DNA of 64,000 nt from Thalassobius sp050633445 (lineage in GTDB: Bacteria > Pseudomonadota > Alphaproteobacteria > Rhodobacterales > Rhodobacteraceae), in the NCBI GenBank assembly GCA_050633445.1, contig JBOEGN010000029.1, positions 62,001-126,000 on the forward strand, read 5' to 3'. Both the position numbers and the translations under genes were made by a program. Below are positions 24,548-33,443 of this stretch, piece by piece; within the stretch, counting starts at the first letter, position 1; the number at the start of each line of letters is the position of its first letter. The notes under the pieces were generated by a model, which saw only the letters and a program-made list of their open reading frames with translations, made no database searches and was not told where the DNA came from.

Positions 24548-24987
24548 GAGGTGGCCGTGATTAAGAGGCAAGAGACAGCGACGATCGTAGCCGGAATGCG
24601 CACAGACATCCACCAATCAGGTGCCAGCCTTTGACGGACGAAAAACGCGTCCAGCAGCAGGATCGCCAGAAATCCGATCGCCAGGTTAAGGGCGGCGGTG
24701 ACGTGGCCTCCGCCAGTCGCGTAGAAGGCCCAAAAGGCAGGTGGAACAGACAGGACATATCCCAGGGGGCGGTCCGATTTGGTGGCAAACCCCATCAATA
24801 CGCCGGACATGAAGGCCAGGATGACCGCGCCATAGAACACGCCGATATACGGCCCGGTGAAACGCGCGCCGAGGGTCTGAATGCTCCAAACGGCCAATGG
24901 ATCGACGGTCACAGTCAGTGCGCTCCAAAGAAACGGGATCAGACCGGCGACAACGATCAGCAAAGGCGCGCGCGGAACCGGCGTCAT
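24544..24987 (-). CDS. DUF3429-like membrane protein
   Basis: A 147-residue protein with about five membrane helices: LLIVVAGLIPFLWSAL, FTGPYIGVFYGAVILAFMSG, a central YVLSVPPAFWAFYATG segment, ALNLAIGFLAILLLDAFFV and a last helix at the C-terminus. The pattern GPYIGVFYGAVILAFMSGVLMGFA resembles DUF3429, a family of unknown function. ATG 24987 overlaps the lysE-family stop (ATGA). Confidence 0.75.
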   Translation of the reverse strand: MTPVPRAPLLIVVAGLIPFLWSALTVTVDPLAVWSIQTLGARFTGPYIGVFYGAVILAFMSGVLMGFATKSDRPLGYVLSVPPAFWAFYATGGGHVTAALNLAIGFLAILLLDAFFVRQRLAPDWWMSVRIPATIVAVSCLLITATS

Positions 24988-25598
24988 GCGCGTTCCAGCG
25001 CCAATCGGCCTGCCAACAGGGCAAAGACCGCCGCGAAAGAGCGGTTCATCCAACGCATCGCGGCCTCACTGGACAGAACCAGCCGACGGGCGGCGGCTGC
25101 GAACACGCCGTACAGGGCGAAAACCACAAAAGTCATGAACATGAAGACTGCGCCAAGGGTCAGCATCTCGGGCGTTGCTAAGGCTGGATCGCCGCTGAGG
25201 AACGGTGGCAAAAGCGCCAGAAAGAAGATCGACAGTTTGGGGTTTAGGGTGTTGATCAGAATGCCTCGGCGCGCGATGGCAAGGGCGGATTGACGCGTGC
25301 GCTGCCCATCAATTGACAGGGCCCCACCGCTGCGCAGGGCTTGCCATGCCAACCACAGCAAATAGGCGACGCCCGCGAATTTCACCGCTTGGAATAAAAG
25401 CGCCGAGCTGTGCATGACCGCCGCCAGCCCCAGGATTGCCGCTGCCATTGCGGGAACGATCCCCAAGGTGCAGCCGAAAGCGGCGACAATGGCAGCGCGA
25501 CGCCCCTGGCCCAGCCCCATGGCCAACGTATAGATCACGCCCGTTCCGGGGGCCAAAACGACGATCAAGGCGGTCAGCAGGAATTGCGGGGTGATCAT
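24984..25598 (-). CDS. LysE/RhtB-family amino-acid exporter
   Basis: A 204-residue, about six-helix exporter. The N-terminus MITPQFLLTALIVVLAPGTG and the conserved GILINTLNPKLSIFFLALLPPF (about 111-132) define the RhtB family. Substrates are typically homoserine, threonine or related amino acids and cannot be told here. It begins 7 bp after the ispH stop and overlaps the DUF3429 gene by 4 bp. Confidence 0.9.
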   Translation of the reverse strand: MITPQFLLTALIVVLAPGTGVIYTLAMGLGQGRRAAIVAAFGCTLGIVPAMAAAILGLAAVMHSSALLFQAVKFAGVAYLLWLAWQALRSGGALSIDGQRTRQSALAIARRGILINTLNPKLSIFFLALLPPFLSGDPALATPEMLTLGAVFMFMTFVVFALYGVFAAAARRLVLSSEAAMRWMNRSFAAVFALLAGRLALERA

Positions 25599-25605
25599 AG
25601 CGGCC

Positions 25606-26556
25606 TCAGGCGGTTTCGCGCAAAACGCGGGGAACTTTGAACTCGATATTTTCTTGGGCGGTTTCCACGATATCAACGGTGACATCGAAACGGGCGCGGA
25701 ACGCATCCACAACCTCGTTGATCAGAACCTCGGGGGCCGAGGCGCCCGCGGTAATGCCTAGCGTCTGGATACCATCCAGCGCGCGCCAGTCGATTTCCGT
25801 GGCCCGCTGCACCAGTTGGGCATAGTCGCAGCCATTGCGCGAGGCGACCTCGACCAGGCGACGTGAGTTGGACGAATTCGGCGCGCCCACGACCAGCAAG
25901 GCGTCGGACTGAGGCGCGATCGCCTTGACCGCTGCTTGCCGATTTGTCGTGGCATAACAGATGTCTTCTTTGTGGGGCCCGACGATCTGAGGAAAGCGCG
26001 CGTTCAGCGCCGCGATAATGTCGATCGTGTCATCCACCGACAGCGTGGTCTGCGTGACAAAGGCCAATTTTGAAGGATCGCGCACGGGCACGGTGGCCAC
26101 ATCTGCAACGGTCTCGACCAGCAGCACCTCTCCGTCCGGAAGCTGCCCCATGGTGCCGACGGTCTCGGGGTGGCCGGCATGGCCGATCATGATGATCTGG
26201 AGGCCGTTTTGCGAATGACGCTCGGCCTCGATATGCACTTTCGAGACCAGCGGGCACGTGGCGTCGACATAGATCATGTTGCGGGTCTGGGCCGCGGCGG
26301 GCACGGATTTTGGCACCCCATGGGCCGAGAAAATCACCGGCCTGTCATCAGGGCAATCGGCCAGTTCCTCGACAAAGACGGCGCCTTGGTCGCGCAGGCT
26401 GTCGACAACGTATTTATTGTGCACGATCTCGTGGCGGACATAGACGGGCGCGCCCCATTTCTGGATCGCCATTTCGACGATCTTGATGGCGCGGTCCACA
26501 CCCGCACAGAACCCGCGCGGCGCGGCAAGATAGATGGTCAGCGGCGATTTGGTCAT
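25606..26556 (-). CDS. ispH: 4-hydroxy-3-methylbut-2-enyl diphosphate reductase
   Basis: Last step of the MEP isoprenoid pathway: reduces HMBPP to IPP and DMAPP with a 4Fe-4S cluster. The 316 residues contain the three cluster cysteines C17 (APRGFCAGV), C101 (DATCPLVSKVH) and C200 (KEDICYATTNRQ), and GAPNSSNS further on. ATG 26556 has CAGGAGG upstream. It opens a six-gene leftward run (ispH, lysE family, DUF3429, methyltransferase, rnhA, TRIC) in which every junction after the first overlaps. Confidence 0.97.
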   Translation of the reverse strand: MTKSPLTIYLAAPRGFCAGVDRAIKIVEMAIQKWGAPVYVRHEIVHNKYVVDSLRDQGAVFVEELADCPDDRPVIFSAHGVPKSVPAAAQTRNMIYVDATCPLVSKVHIEAERHSQNGLQIIMIGHAGHPETVGTMGQLPDGEVLLVETVADVATVPVRDPSKLAFVTQTTLSVDDTIDIIAALNARFPQIVGPHKEDICYATTNRQAAVKAIAPQSDALLVVGAPNSSNSRRLVEVASRNGCDYAQLVQRATEIDWRALDGIQTLGITAGASAPEVLINEVVDAFRARFDVTVDIVETAQENIEFKVPRVLRETA

Positions 26557-26704
26557 GCGGGGCCTCCTGTTGCGCCTACAGGTAAGCCGTTCGGCCCTGC
26601 GGGTCCAGTGCCTGTGCGCCTGTGCGGTCACGCAACGGTTATGCAGAACAGATTGCAGCGGATGCTGTGGGCTGGTCCAATGGGCGCGAACAAGGAGACC
26701 GGGA

Positions 26705-27142
26705 ATGCGACACCTTCGAACACTGACCGTAGTGGCGAGCCTGTGCAGCAGCGCAGCGCTGGCCGAGGGGTTTTTACCCTATCAAAACCCCCAGGCGATC
26801 GCCGAGGGCCAGGAATTGTACATGGAAAACTGCGCCAGTTGCCATGGCGCGGCCTTGCAGGGGCAGGAAAACTGGCGGGATCGCGATGATGATGGGTATT
26901 TGCCCGCACCCCCGCATGATGTGACGGGGCACACGTGGCACCACCCGGATGCTCAGCTGTTCCTGATCACCAAACACGGAACCGAGGCCATGGTGGGCAG
27001 CGGGTATAAATCGCGGATGGAGGGCTATGAAGAGACACTGTCAGATGCTCAGATTGTCGCCGTGCTGGCCTTCATCAAAAGCACCTGGTCGCAGCAGGTT
27101 ATCAAGCGGCACAACATGATCAACGCCAACGCGGATCAATAG
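26705..27142 (+). CDS. Secreted monoheme cytochrome c
   Basis: A 145-residue protein with a signal peptide (about 1-20, ending SSAALA) and one heme site, C43-ASC46-H47, in NCASCHGAALQGQENW. The methionine ligand is probably in the second half (TEAMVGSGYKSRMEGY). It resembles class I cytochromes c that donate electrons to oxidases or serve periplasmic dehydrogenases; the partner is unknown. ATG 26705 follows AAGGAG. It is transcribed away from ispH. A weak terminator-like hairpin follows at 27187. Confidence 0.88.
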   Translation: MRHLRTLTVVASLCSSAALAEGFLPYQNPQAIAEGQELYMENCASCHGAALQGQENWRDRDDDGYLPAPPHDVTGHTWHHPDAQLFLITKHGTEAMVGSGYKSRMEGYEETLSDAQIVAVLAFIKSTWSQQVIKRHNMINANADQ

Positions 27143-27186
27143 CGCCGTCTAGCAGGAGTTACGATTTCTGAGTGGGGGCGTATAGG

Positions 27187-27210
27187 CCGGGGCATCAGCC
27201 CCGACCTTTT
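27187..27210. terminator. Hairpin between cytochrome c and NYN genes
   Basis: GGGGC-ATCA-GCCCC (27189-27202) extended by a C-G pair, followed on the + strand by ACCTTTT. It lies between convergent genes and could end either transcript; the T-run is short. Confidence 0.45.
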
Positions 27211-27214
27211 GGCA

Positions 27215-27778
27215 TTACGAATAGGCGTCTTCGCGTTCCACCGGCACCTCGCGCGGGGGGCGACCGATGACTTCTTTCAGCTCGTCCAGCTCGATGAAAT
27301 TATCGGCCTGGCGGCGCAATTCATCAGAGATCATGGGCGGCTGGCTGCGGATCGTCGACACGACAGAAACGCGCACGCCCTGACGTTGCAGCGATTCCAC
27401 CAAGGGCCGGAAATCACCATCACCCGAAAACAGCACGATGTGATCTACGCGCGGAGCCAGCTCCATGGCGTCGACGGCCAGTTCGATATCCATGTTGCCT
27501 TTGACCTTACGGCGGCCCTGGCTGTCGGTGTATTCCTTGGCCGGCTTGGTCACCATGGTGAAGCCGTTATAGTGCAGCCAATCGACCAGAGGACGGATGG
27601 GCGAGTATTCGTCGTTTTCCAGAAGGGCCGTATAATAAAAGGCCCTAAGCAGCTTTCCGCGACGCATAAATTCTTGGCGGAGCAACTTATAATCAATGTC
27701 AAAGCCCAGTGCTTTGGCGGCAGCATATAAATTCGATCCGTCGATGAACAGCGCCAGCCGTTCGTCTTTATAGAACAT
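27215..27778 (-). CDS. NYN-domain protein (LabA/DUF88 family)
   Basis: A 187-residue PIN-like (NYN) nuclease-fold protein. Acidic residues expected at the metal site are seen in LFIDGSNLY (D14), KGNMDIELAVDAM and LFSGDGDFRPLVESLQRQG (about 118-136). Members are proposed RNases or RNA-binding proteins; LabA affects clock output in cyanobacteria, which should not be extrapolated here. ATG 27778 is chosen because AAAGGGA lies 6 nt before it. Confidence 0.9.
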   Translation of the reverse strand: MFYKDERLALFIDGSNLYAAAKALGFDIDYKLLRQEFMRRGKLLRAFYYTALLENDEYSPIRPLVDWLHYNGFTMVTKPAKEYTDSQGRRKVKGNMDIELAVDAMELAPRVDHIVLFSGDGDFRPLVESLQRQGVRVSVVSTIRSQPPMISDELRRQADNFIELDELKEVIGRPPREVPVEREDAYS

Positions 27779-27915
27779 CAAATTCCCTTTCAATTTATGG
27801 GGCGCGCCGATTGTCCGTGAGTGTGTGAGTGGAAAAAACAGGCGCGACTAAGTGCAGAATTATGTTTATCAGAAACAGTTAGCAAGTGGGTTGCTACGCT
27901 CGAAAGGATAGGGTC

Positions 27916-28485
27916 TTGCACAAAATCGATCAAGCCATCGTGCTTGCCCTAGGGTCGAATCAGTCGCTTGGTGCTGAAGGACCAGCCGAACTGCTGCGGC
28001 TTGCGCTTGCGAAACTGGCTGAAAAGGGTGTTCGCGTCGTAAATCTTAGTCGGTTTTATCAGACCCCCTGTTTTCCCGAAGGTGCGGGCCCGGATTATGT
28101 GAATGCTGCAGTTGTGGTCTCGTCCGATTTGGCACCAGACGCATTGCTGGAAATCCTGCACAAGGTCGAGGCCGATCTGGGCCGGGAACGCCGATCGCGC
28201 TGGGCGGCGCGTACCGTGGATATCGACCTTATCGCCTACGGACAAAGGGTTTTGCCGGATCTCGCAGTGTTTCTGCGCTGGCTGGACTTGCCGCTGGATC
28301 AGCAGCAGGCCGAGGCCCCTGAGAACCTGATCCTGCCACATCCCCGGATTCAGGATCGGGGTTTTGTTCTGGTGCCGATGATGGATGTCGCGCCTGACTG
28401 GACGCACCCGGTCTTGCAAAAGACGACCCGACAAATGTGCGAGAGCCTGCCGACACAGGCGCGCAAAGAGGTAAAACCGATTTGA
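27916..28485 (+). CDS. folK: 2-amino-4-hydroxy-6-hydroxymethyldihydropteridine diphosphokinase
   Basis: Pyrophosphorylates the pterin precursor in folate synthesis. LALGSNQSLG, SRFYQTPCFPEGAGPDYVNA, RWAARTVDIDLIAYG and LILPHPRIQDRGFVL are the family motifs. The start is uncertain: TTG 27916 has AAAGGATAGGG just upstream and gives 189 residues; GTG 27886 gives 199 but no ribosome site. The spacer between the DIDLIAYG and LILPHPR motifs carries an insertion (LPDLAVFLRWLDLPLDQQQ) slightly longer than in E. coli FolK. Confidence 0.92.
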   Translation: MHKIDQAIVLALGSNQSLGAEGPAELLRLALAKLAEKGVRVVNLSRFYQTPCFPEGAGPDYVNAAVVVSSDLAPDALLEILHKVEADLGRERRSRWAARTVDIDLIAYGQRVLPDLAVFLRWLDLPLDQQQAEAPENLILPHPRIQDRGFVLVPMMDVAPDWTHPVLQKTTRQMCESLPTQARKEVKPI

Positions 28486-28562
28486 ATATTGGGTTGTCAA
28501 TCCCTTATTTTGATCATAGAAAGCGTCTTTCATACCCCTCACCCCGTTGATTGGAGTGCCCG

Positions 28563-28922
28563 ATGGCCCGCGTTACCGTTGAAGACTGCGTAGACAAGGT
28601 TCCGAACCGCTTCGAGCTGGTTATGCTCGCCGCCCACCGCGCACGTGAAGTGTCGGCTGGTGCCCCGATCACCGTGGATCGCGACAACGACAAGAACCCC
28701 GTTGTGTCGCTGCGCGAGATCGCCGAGGAAACTCAGTCGGCCGACGAGCTGCGCGAACGTCTGATCGAGAGCAACCAGACCCAGATCGAGGTCGACATGC
28801 CCGAAGATGACAACATGGCCCTGCTGATGGGCGGTGGCGAGCCCGAAGACAAGCCGGCCACCGACGACATGTCCGAAGAGATGCTGCTGCGCCAGCTCAT
28901 GGAAGCTCAAGGGCAGGGCTAA
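28563..28922 (+). CDS. rpoZ: RNA polymerase omega subunit
   Basis: Small subunit that helps fold beta' and, in proteobacteria, forms part of a ppGpp site. MARVTVEDCVDKVPNRFELV and MLAAHRAREVSAG (about 22-34) are diagnostic; a C-terminal acidic tail makes it 119 residues, as in related genomes. ATG 28563 has GGAG upstream. It directly precedes the ppGpp synthetase gene, a conserved pairing. Confidence 0.97.
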   Translation: MARVTVEDCVDKVPNRFELVMLAAHRAREVSAGAPITVDRDNDKNPVVSLREIAEETQSADELRERLIESNQTQIEVDMPEDDNMALLMGGGEPEDKPATDDMSEEMLLRQLMEAQGQG

Positions 28923-28953
28923 GCCTGCCTCGCAACCACGGAAAGCGGGTTTT

Positions 28954-31086
28954 ATGATCGCGGTTGATGATCTGATCGCACTGGTCCGCAATTACAATCC
29001 GAAAACCAACGAAGACCTGCTCCGCACGGCCTATGACTTTGGCCTGCGGATGCACGAAGGGCAATATCGCCACTCGGGCGAGCCCTATTTCAGCCATCCG
29101 GTCGCTGTTGCTGCTATCCTGACGGAACAGCGCCTGGATGACGCCACCATCATTACCGCGCTGCTCCACGATACGATCGAGGATACCAAGGCCAACTACT
29201 CGGAAGTCGAGAAGTTGTTTGGTCGCGACGTGGCCGATCTGGTCGATGGCGTGACCAAGCTGACCAACTTGCAGCTGTCCAGCAGTGAAACCAAGCAGGC
29301 CGAAAACTTTCGCAAGCTGTTCATGGCGATGTCCAAGGACCTGCGGGTTATTCTGGTCAAGCTGGCCGACCGTTTGCACAATATGCGCACGATCAAGGCG
29401 ATGCGCTCGGACAAACAGGTGCAAAAAGCCCGCGAAACCATGGACATCTTTGCCCCCCTCGCTGGGCGGATGGGGATGCAATGGATGCGCGAAGAGCTGG
29501 AGGATCTGGCCTTTAAGGTGCTGAACCCCGAAGGCCGCGCCAGCATCATGCGCCGCTTTGTCATGCTGCAAAAGGAAACCGGTGACGTGATCCATCGGAT
29601 CACCGGCGACATGCGGCACGAACTGGAACAGGCAGGGATCGAGGCTCAGGTCTTTGGGCGCGCCAAGAAACCCTATTCGATCTGGCGCAAGATGGAAGAA
29701 AAGGGCATGGGGTTCAGCCGCTTGTCCGACATCTATGGCTTTCGCGTAATCACTGACAACGAGATGGACGCCTATCGCGCTCTGGGGGTTATCCACCAGC
29801 GTTGGCGCGCCGTACCGGGGCGGTTCAAGGACTATATCAGTCAGCCAAAATCGAACGGCTATCGCTCGATTCATACATCGGTGTCCGGGCGCGACGGCAA
29901 ACGGGTCGAGGTGCAAATCCGCACCCGCCAGATGCACGATGTCGCCGAAACCGGCGTGGCGGCGCATTGGTCGTATCGTGATGGCGTGCGGGCGCAGAAC
30001 CCCTTTGCTGTGGACCCGGCCAAATGGATCGTGAATCTGTCCGAACAGATGGGCGGTGAAGAAGACCACGACGAATTCATGGAAGCGGTAAAGCTGGAAA
30101 TGTACACCGATAAGGTGTTCTGCTTTACGCCGAAGGGTGAAGTTGTGAAGCTGCCCAAGGGCGCGACGCCAATTGATTTCGCCTATGCGATTCACACCCG
30201 GATCGGCAACGCCTGTGTGGGTGCCAAGGTAGACGGGATGCGCGTGCCTTTGTGGACGCGGGTGAAAAATGGTCAGTCGGTCGAGATCATCACCGCCGAG
30301 GGCCAGACTCCGCAAAGCACCTGGCTGGAAATCGCAACGACCGGCAAAGCCAAGGCCGCCATTCGTCGTGCTTTGCGTGCTGTGGATCGGGAACGTTTCA
30401 TCAAACTGGGCCGAGAGCTGGCCCGTTCAGCCTTTGAGCATGTCGGCAAAAAATCTACTGACAAGGCTCTGGACACCGCCGCCCGCCACCTGCGGATCGA
30501 GGGGCGCGACGAGGTGCTGGCCCGCTTGGGCAGCGCCGAACTGACTGCGCGCGAGGTCATCCATGCCGTCTATCCCGAACTCAGCTCGGCCGAGGGGGAT
30601 GTGGTTGAACCCAATCGCGCTGTGGTTGGGTTGTCGGCGGATCAGTCCTTTGACCTTGCGCCCTGCTGTCAGCCGCTGCCTGGTGAGCGGATCGTTGGCA
30701 TCACCTATCGTGGTCGCGGCGTGGTCGTCCACGCAATCGACTGCGAAGCGTTGGCCACCTACGAGGATCAGCCCGAGCGTTGGATGGATCTACATTGGCA
30801 TGCGGGGCAGTACTCGCCCGTGCATTTGGCCTCGTTGGATTTGACCATTGGCAATGACGCCGGCGTGCTGGGACGTATTTGCACATTGATCGGCGAGCAG
30901 AAGGCCAATATCTCGGACCTGCAATTCGTGGACCGCAAGCCCGACTTTTTCCGCCTGATCGTGGATGTCGAACTGCGCGACGCCGAACATCTGCATTCAC
31001 TGATGTCGGCATTGGAAGCGGAGGGCGATGTGGCTGCCGTGGGTCGACACCGTGACCCGTCAAGGCTTAGCGGATATTCAGGATAA
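28954..31086 (+). CDS. relA: Bifunctional (p)ppGpp synthetase/hydrolase (Rel/SpoT)
   Basis: Stringent-response enzyme of 710 residues. The HD hydrolase domain has HSGEPYFSHPVAV and HDTIED; the synthetase domain has RFKDYISQPKSNGYRSIHT, and the RxKD motif (RFKD) is the form associated with Mg2+-type bifunctional enzymes rather than synthetase-only RelA (ExDD). TGS (about 385-445, FCFTPKGEVVKLPKGATPIDFAYAIH split over two strands) and a C-terminal ACT domain (about 635-705) follow. The start at 28954 is the first ATG after rpoZ. Alphaproteobacteria usually have only this one long RSH protein. Confidence 0.95.
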   Translation: MIAVDDLIALVRNYNPKTNEDLLRTAYDFGLRMHEGQYRHSGEPYFSHPVAVAAILTEQRLDDATIITALLHDTIEDTKANYSEVEKLFGRDVADLVDGVTKLTNLQLSSSETKQAENFRKLFMAMSKDLRVILVKLADRLHNMRTIKAMRSDKQVQKARETMDIFAPLAGRMGMQWMREELEDLAFKVLNPEGRASIMRRFVMLQKETGDVIHRITGDMRHELEQAGIEAQVFGRAKKPYSIWRKMEEKGMGFSRLSDIYGFRVITDNEMDAYRALGVIHQRWRAVPGRFKDYISQPKSNGYRSIHTSVSGRDGKRVEVQIRTRQMHDVAETGVAAHWSYRDGVRAQNPFAVDPAKWIVNLSEQMGGEEDHDEFMEAVKLEMYTDKVFCFTPKGEVVKLPKGATPIDFAYAIHTRIGNACVGAKVDGMRVPLWTRVKNGQSVEIITAEGQTPQSTWLEIATTGKAKAAIRRALRAVDRERFIKLGRELARSAFEHVGKKSTDKALDTAARHLRIEGRDEVLARLGSAELTAREVIHAVYPELSSAEGDVVEPNRAVVGLSADQSFDLAPCCQPLPGERIVGITYRGRGVVVHAIDCEALATYEDQPERWMDLHWHAGQYSPVHLASLDLTIGNDAGVLGRICTLIGEQKANISDLQFVDRKPDFFRLIVDVELRDAEHLHSLMSALEAEGDVAAVGRHRDPSRLSGYSG

Positions 31087-31101
31087 GGAAGGGATCATCC
31101 C

Positions 31102-31764
31102 TTGGTATTTAAGCGCAGGGACAGAAGGCCGATCTGGAAGATCGTGTTCGAATTCTTCTGGCCCCGCGGGGGATGGGGGCGCGCGGCCCAATACGTCAAA
31201 CACCGCCTGCGCCGGTTGCCGGATTCGCCTGAAAAAATCGCGCGCGGAATTTTCGCCGGGGTTCTGACGACCTTTACCCCCTTTTTCGGGATGCATTTCG
31301 TCGTGGCAGGGCTTTTGGCCTTTCTTGTGCGCGGCAATCTTTTGGCGGCGCTTCTAGGCACGTTTTTTGGCAATCCGCTGACCTATGTGCCGATCGGCGT
31401 GATCAGCATAAAGACCGGGTATTTCCTGCTGGGACGCGGTCACGAAGACGACCTCGAGGTTCATCGGTCGCTGGCCGGGAAATTCATGGATGCGGGCGAA
31501 AACCTAAAGGACAAAGCGCTGGCTCTGTTCAACGGTCAGGACGTGGAATGGCATAACCTCAAGGTTTTCTATGACGAGGTTTTCTTTCCCTACATGATCG
31601 GCGGCATCATCCCTGGCATCGTCGCCGGGCTGGTTGCCTATTACGTCAGCGTGCCCCTGATCCGCGCCTATCAGAAACGTCGCAAAGGCGCATTGAAAGC
31701 AAAGCTTGCAGCCCTGAAGAAAAAAAAGCATGTGACGGCTGACGACAGCAACAAAGCGGACTAG
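31102..31764 (+). CDS. DUF2062 membrane protein
   Basis: A 220-residue protein with two to three helices near FTPFFGMHFVVAGLLAFLVRG and FFGNPLTYVPIGVIS (about 56-100), the core motif of DUF2062, and another helix near the C-terminus before a lysine-rich tail. Function unknown. The start is probably TTG 31102 (MVFKRRDRRP), preceded by AAGGAAGGGA; there is no nearby ATG. It lies 15 bp after the rel gene. Confidence 0.85.
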   Translation: MVFKRRDRRPIWKIVFEFFWPRGGWGRAAQYVKHRLRRLPDSPEKIARGIFAGVLTTFTPFFGMHFVVAGLLAFLVRGNLLAALLGTFFGNPLTYVPIGVISIKTGYFLLGRGHEDDLEVHRSLAGKFMDAGENLKDKALALFNGQDVEWHNLKVFYDEVFFPYMIGGIIPGIVAGLVAYYVSVPLIRAYQKRRKGALKAKLAALKKKKHVTADDSNKAD

Positions 31765-31808
31765 GGTCTGCCCTGCGGGGTAGCAGAGCAAGTACGAAGG
31801 AGAAGGCG

Positions 31809-32570
31809 ATGGAGCCTTTGGGAAAACTGCGTTTGGGTGTGAATATTGATCACGTCGCCACGGTGCGCAACGCACGCGGAGGCGCCTATCCAGATCCGCT
31901 GCGCGCGGCCAAGCTGGCCGAAGAGGCCGGTGCGGATGGGATTACCGCGCATTTGCGCGAAGACCGTCGGCATATCTCGGATGCGGATATAGATGGCCTG
32001 ATTGAGGTCCTGTCGGTGCCGCTGAACTTTGAAATGGCGGCGACGGACGAAATGCAGAAAATCGCGCTGCGCCACAAGCCGCACGCCGTCTGCATCGTTC
32101 CCGAAAAGCGCGAGGAACGCACAACCGAGGGCGGCCTTGAGGTCGCGCGCGAGGAAAACAAGTTGGCGCATTTTATCGCGCCTCTGCGCGATGTGGGCTG
32201 TCGCGTGTCGATCTTTATCGCCGCTGACAGAAAACAGATCGAGGCTGCGGCGCGGATTGGGGCGCAGGTGATCGAACTGCACACCGGCGCCTATTGTGAT
32301 GCCTATGCCGAAGGCCGCTTTGATGATCGTGATGCCGAGCTGGAAGCCCTGCGCGATATGTCGGCCTATGCCCATTCGCTGGGTTTGGAGGTTCACGCTG
32401 GTCACGGGCTGACCTATGACACTGTCGCGCCCATCGCGGCCTTTCCCGAGGTGATGGAGCTGAACATCGGCCATTTCATCATTGGGGAATCCATTTTTCG
32501 CGGGCTGACCCCCGCCATCCAGGAAATGCGCCGCCTGATGGATGAAGCACGCGCAGGAGAGACCCCATGA
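31809..32570 (+). CDS. pdxJ: Pyridoxine 5'-phosphate synthase
   Basis: Condenses 1-deoxyxylulose 5-phosphate with 3-amino-2-oxopropyl phosphate to form vitamin B6. A 253-residue TIM barrel with LGVNIDHVATVRNARG (9-24), GITAHLREDRRHI (44-56), and EVHAGHGLTYDTV toward the end. AAGGAGAAGGCG precedes ATG 31809. The following membrane-protein gene overlaps its stop (ATGA). pdxJ-acpS linkage is common in bacteria. Confidence 0.97.
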   Translation: MEPLGKLRLGVNIDHVATVRNARGGAYPDPLRAAKLAEEAGADGITAHLREDRRHISDADIDGLIEVLSVPLNFEMAATDEMQKIALRHKPHAVCIVPEKREERTTEGGLEVAREENKLAHFIAPLRDVGCRVSIFIAADRKQIEAAARIGAQVIELHTGAYCDAYAEGRFDDRDAELEALRDMSAYAHSLGLEVHAGHGLTYDTVAPIAAFPEVMELNIGHFIIGESIFRGLTPAIQEMRRLMDEARAGETP

Positions 32571-32983
32571 ATATCACCCGCTACATCATCGTTTTCTTAG
32601 GCGTCAGCGTGGGCCTGTGGTTCCTGTCGTTGCTGGTGCTTCAAATCTTTGACTTCGATATTTCGAACGGGGGCATGGTGCTGTTGCCGCCCTTGGTTGC
32701 CGCGATGATCGAGGGCAACAAATTCTCGCGCCGGACCGGACGTTTGCCAGAAAGCGCAGAGATGTGGAAATTCGCACGGACCACCGCCTTGGTGGTGATG
32801 GCGATTACCATGATTTTCTCGGTCATCATGACATTTATTGTGCCGCAGCTGCGCGCGATGATGTCCCAGCCCATGGGCGCGGGCCTGTTGATGGGGGCGG
32901 TCATCCTGCAAGCGCTTCTGGCCTTTCTGGTCACGCGCTTTTTCCTTGGGTTTGGCGCGAAATCTGGTCTGAACGGACGTTGA
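32567..32983 (+). CDS. ABZJ_00895-like small membrane protein
   Basis: A 138-residue protein with four predicted helices (about 6-27, 36-50, 68-93 and 100-127). LLPPLVAAMIEGNKFSRRTG (39-58) resembles the ABZJ_00895 family of unknown function. Translationally coupled to pdxJ through a 4-bp overlap and 3 bp from acpS. Confidence 0.7.
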   Translation: MNITRYIIVFLGVSVGLWFLSLLVLQIFDFDISNGGMVLLPPLVAAMIEGNKFSRRTGRLPESAEMWKFARTTALVVMAITMIFSVIMTFIVPQLRAMMSQPMGAGLLMGAVILQALLAFLVTRFFLGFGAKSGLNGR

Positions 32984-32986
32984 ACC

Positions 32987-33388
32987 ATGATCTTGGGCAT
33001 CGGCACAGATCTGGCGAATATCGAACGTATTCAGGGCACTCTGGATCGGTTCGGCGATCGGTTCCGTAACCGTGTTTTCACCGATACCGAGCAGCGCAAA
33101 GCGGAACGTCGCAAGGACGTGGCAGGCACCTATGCCAAACGCTGGGCCGCCAAAGAGGCGTGCTCCAAAGCGTTGGGCACGGGGCTGCGCATGGGCATCA
33201 GTTGGAAAGACATGGCCGTCAGTAATCTGCGCACTGGTCAACCCGTGATGGAGGTCTCGGGCTGGGCGCTGGAGCGGCTGAAAGAAATGACGCCAGACGG
33301 CCACGAGGCCATCATTCACGTGACTTTGACCGATGATCACCCCTGGGCGCAGGCCTTTGTGGTGATCGAGGCACGTCCGCTGGCTTGA
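32987..33388 (+). CDS. acpS: Holo-[acyl-carrier-protein] synthase
   Basis: Transfers 4'-phosphopantetheine from CoA to acyl carrier protein. The 133 residues begin MILGIGTDLANIERI with the metal-binding D8, and carry YAKRWAAKEACSKALGTG (about 47-64) with the conserved glutamate. Follows pdxJ and a small membrane gene in one transcript; lepB starts 55 bp downstream. Confidence 0.96.
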   Translation: MILGIGTDLANIERIQGTLDRFGDRFRNRVFTDTEQRKAERRKDVAGTYAKRWAAKEACSKALGTGLRMGISWKDMAVSNLRTGQPVMEVSGWALERLKEMTPDGHEAIIHVTLTDDHPWAQAFVVIEARPLA

Positions 33389-33443
33389 CACCTTTGGCGC
33401 TGCCGCGCATGTAGCCAATAACCAATTCTCAGGAGTTTGCCCG

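Noticed and set aside
28508..28520. TTTTGATCATAG upstream of rpoZ as an FNR site
   Set aside because: Only one half of the FNR motif is present and rpoZ is not expected to be oxygen regulated.
28897..30315. Long minus-strand frame opposite the rel gene
   Set aside because: Shadow of a conserved (p)ppGpp synthetase/hydrolase; no family features.
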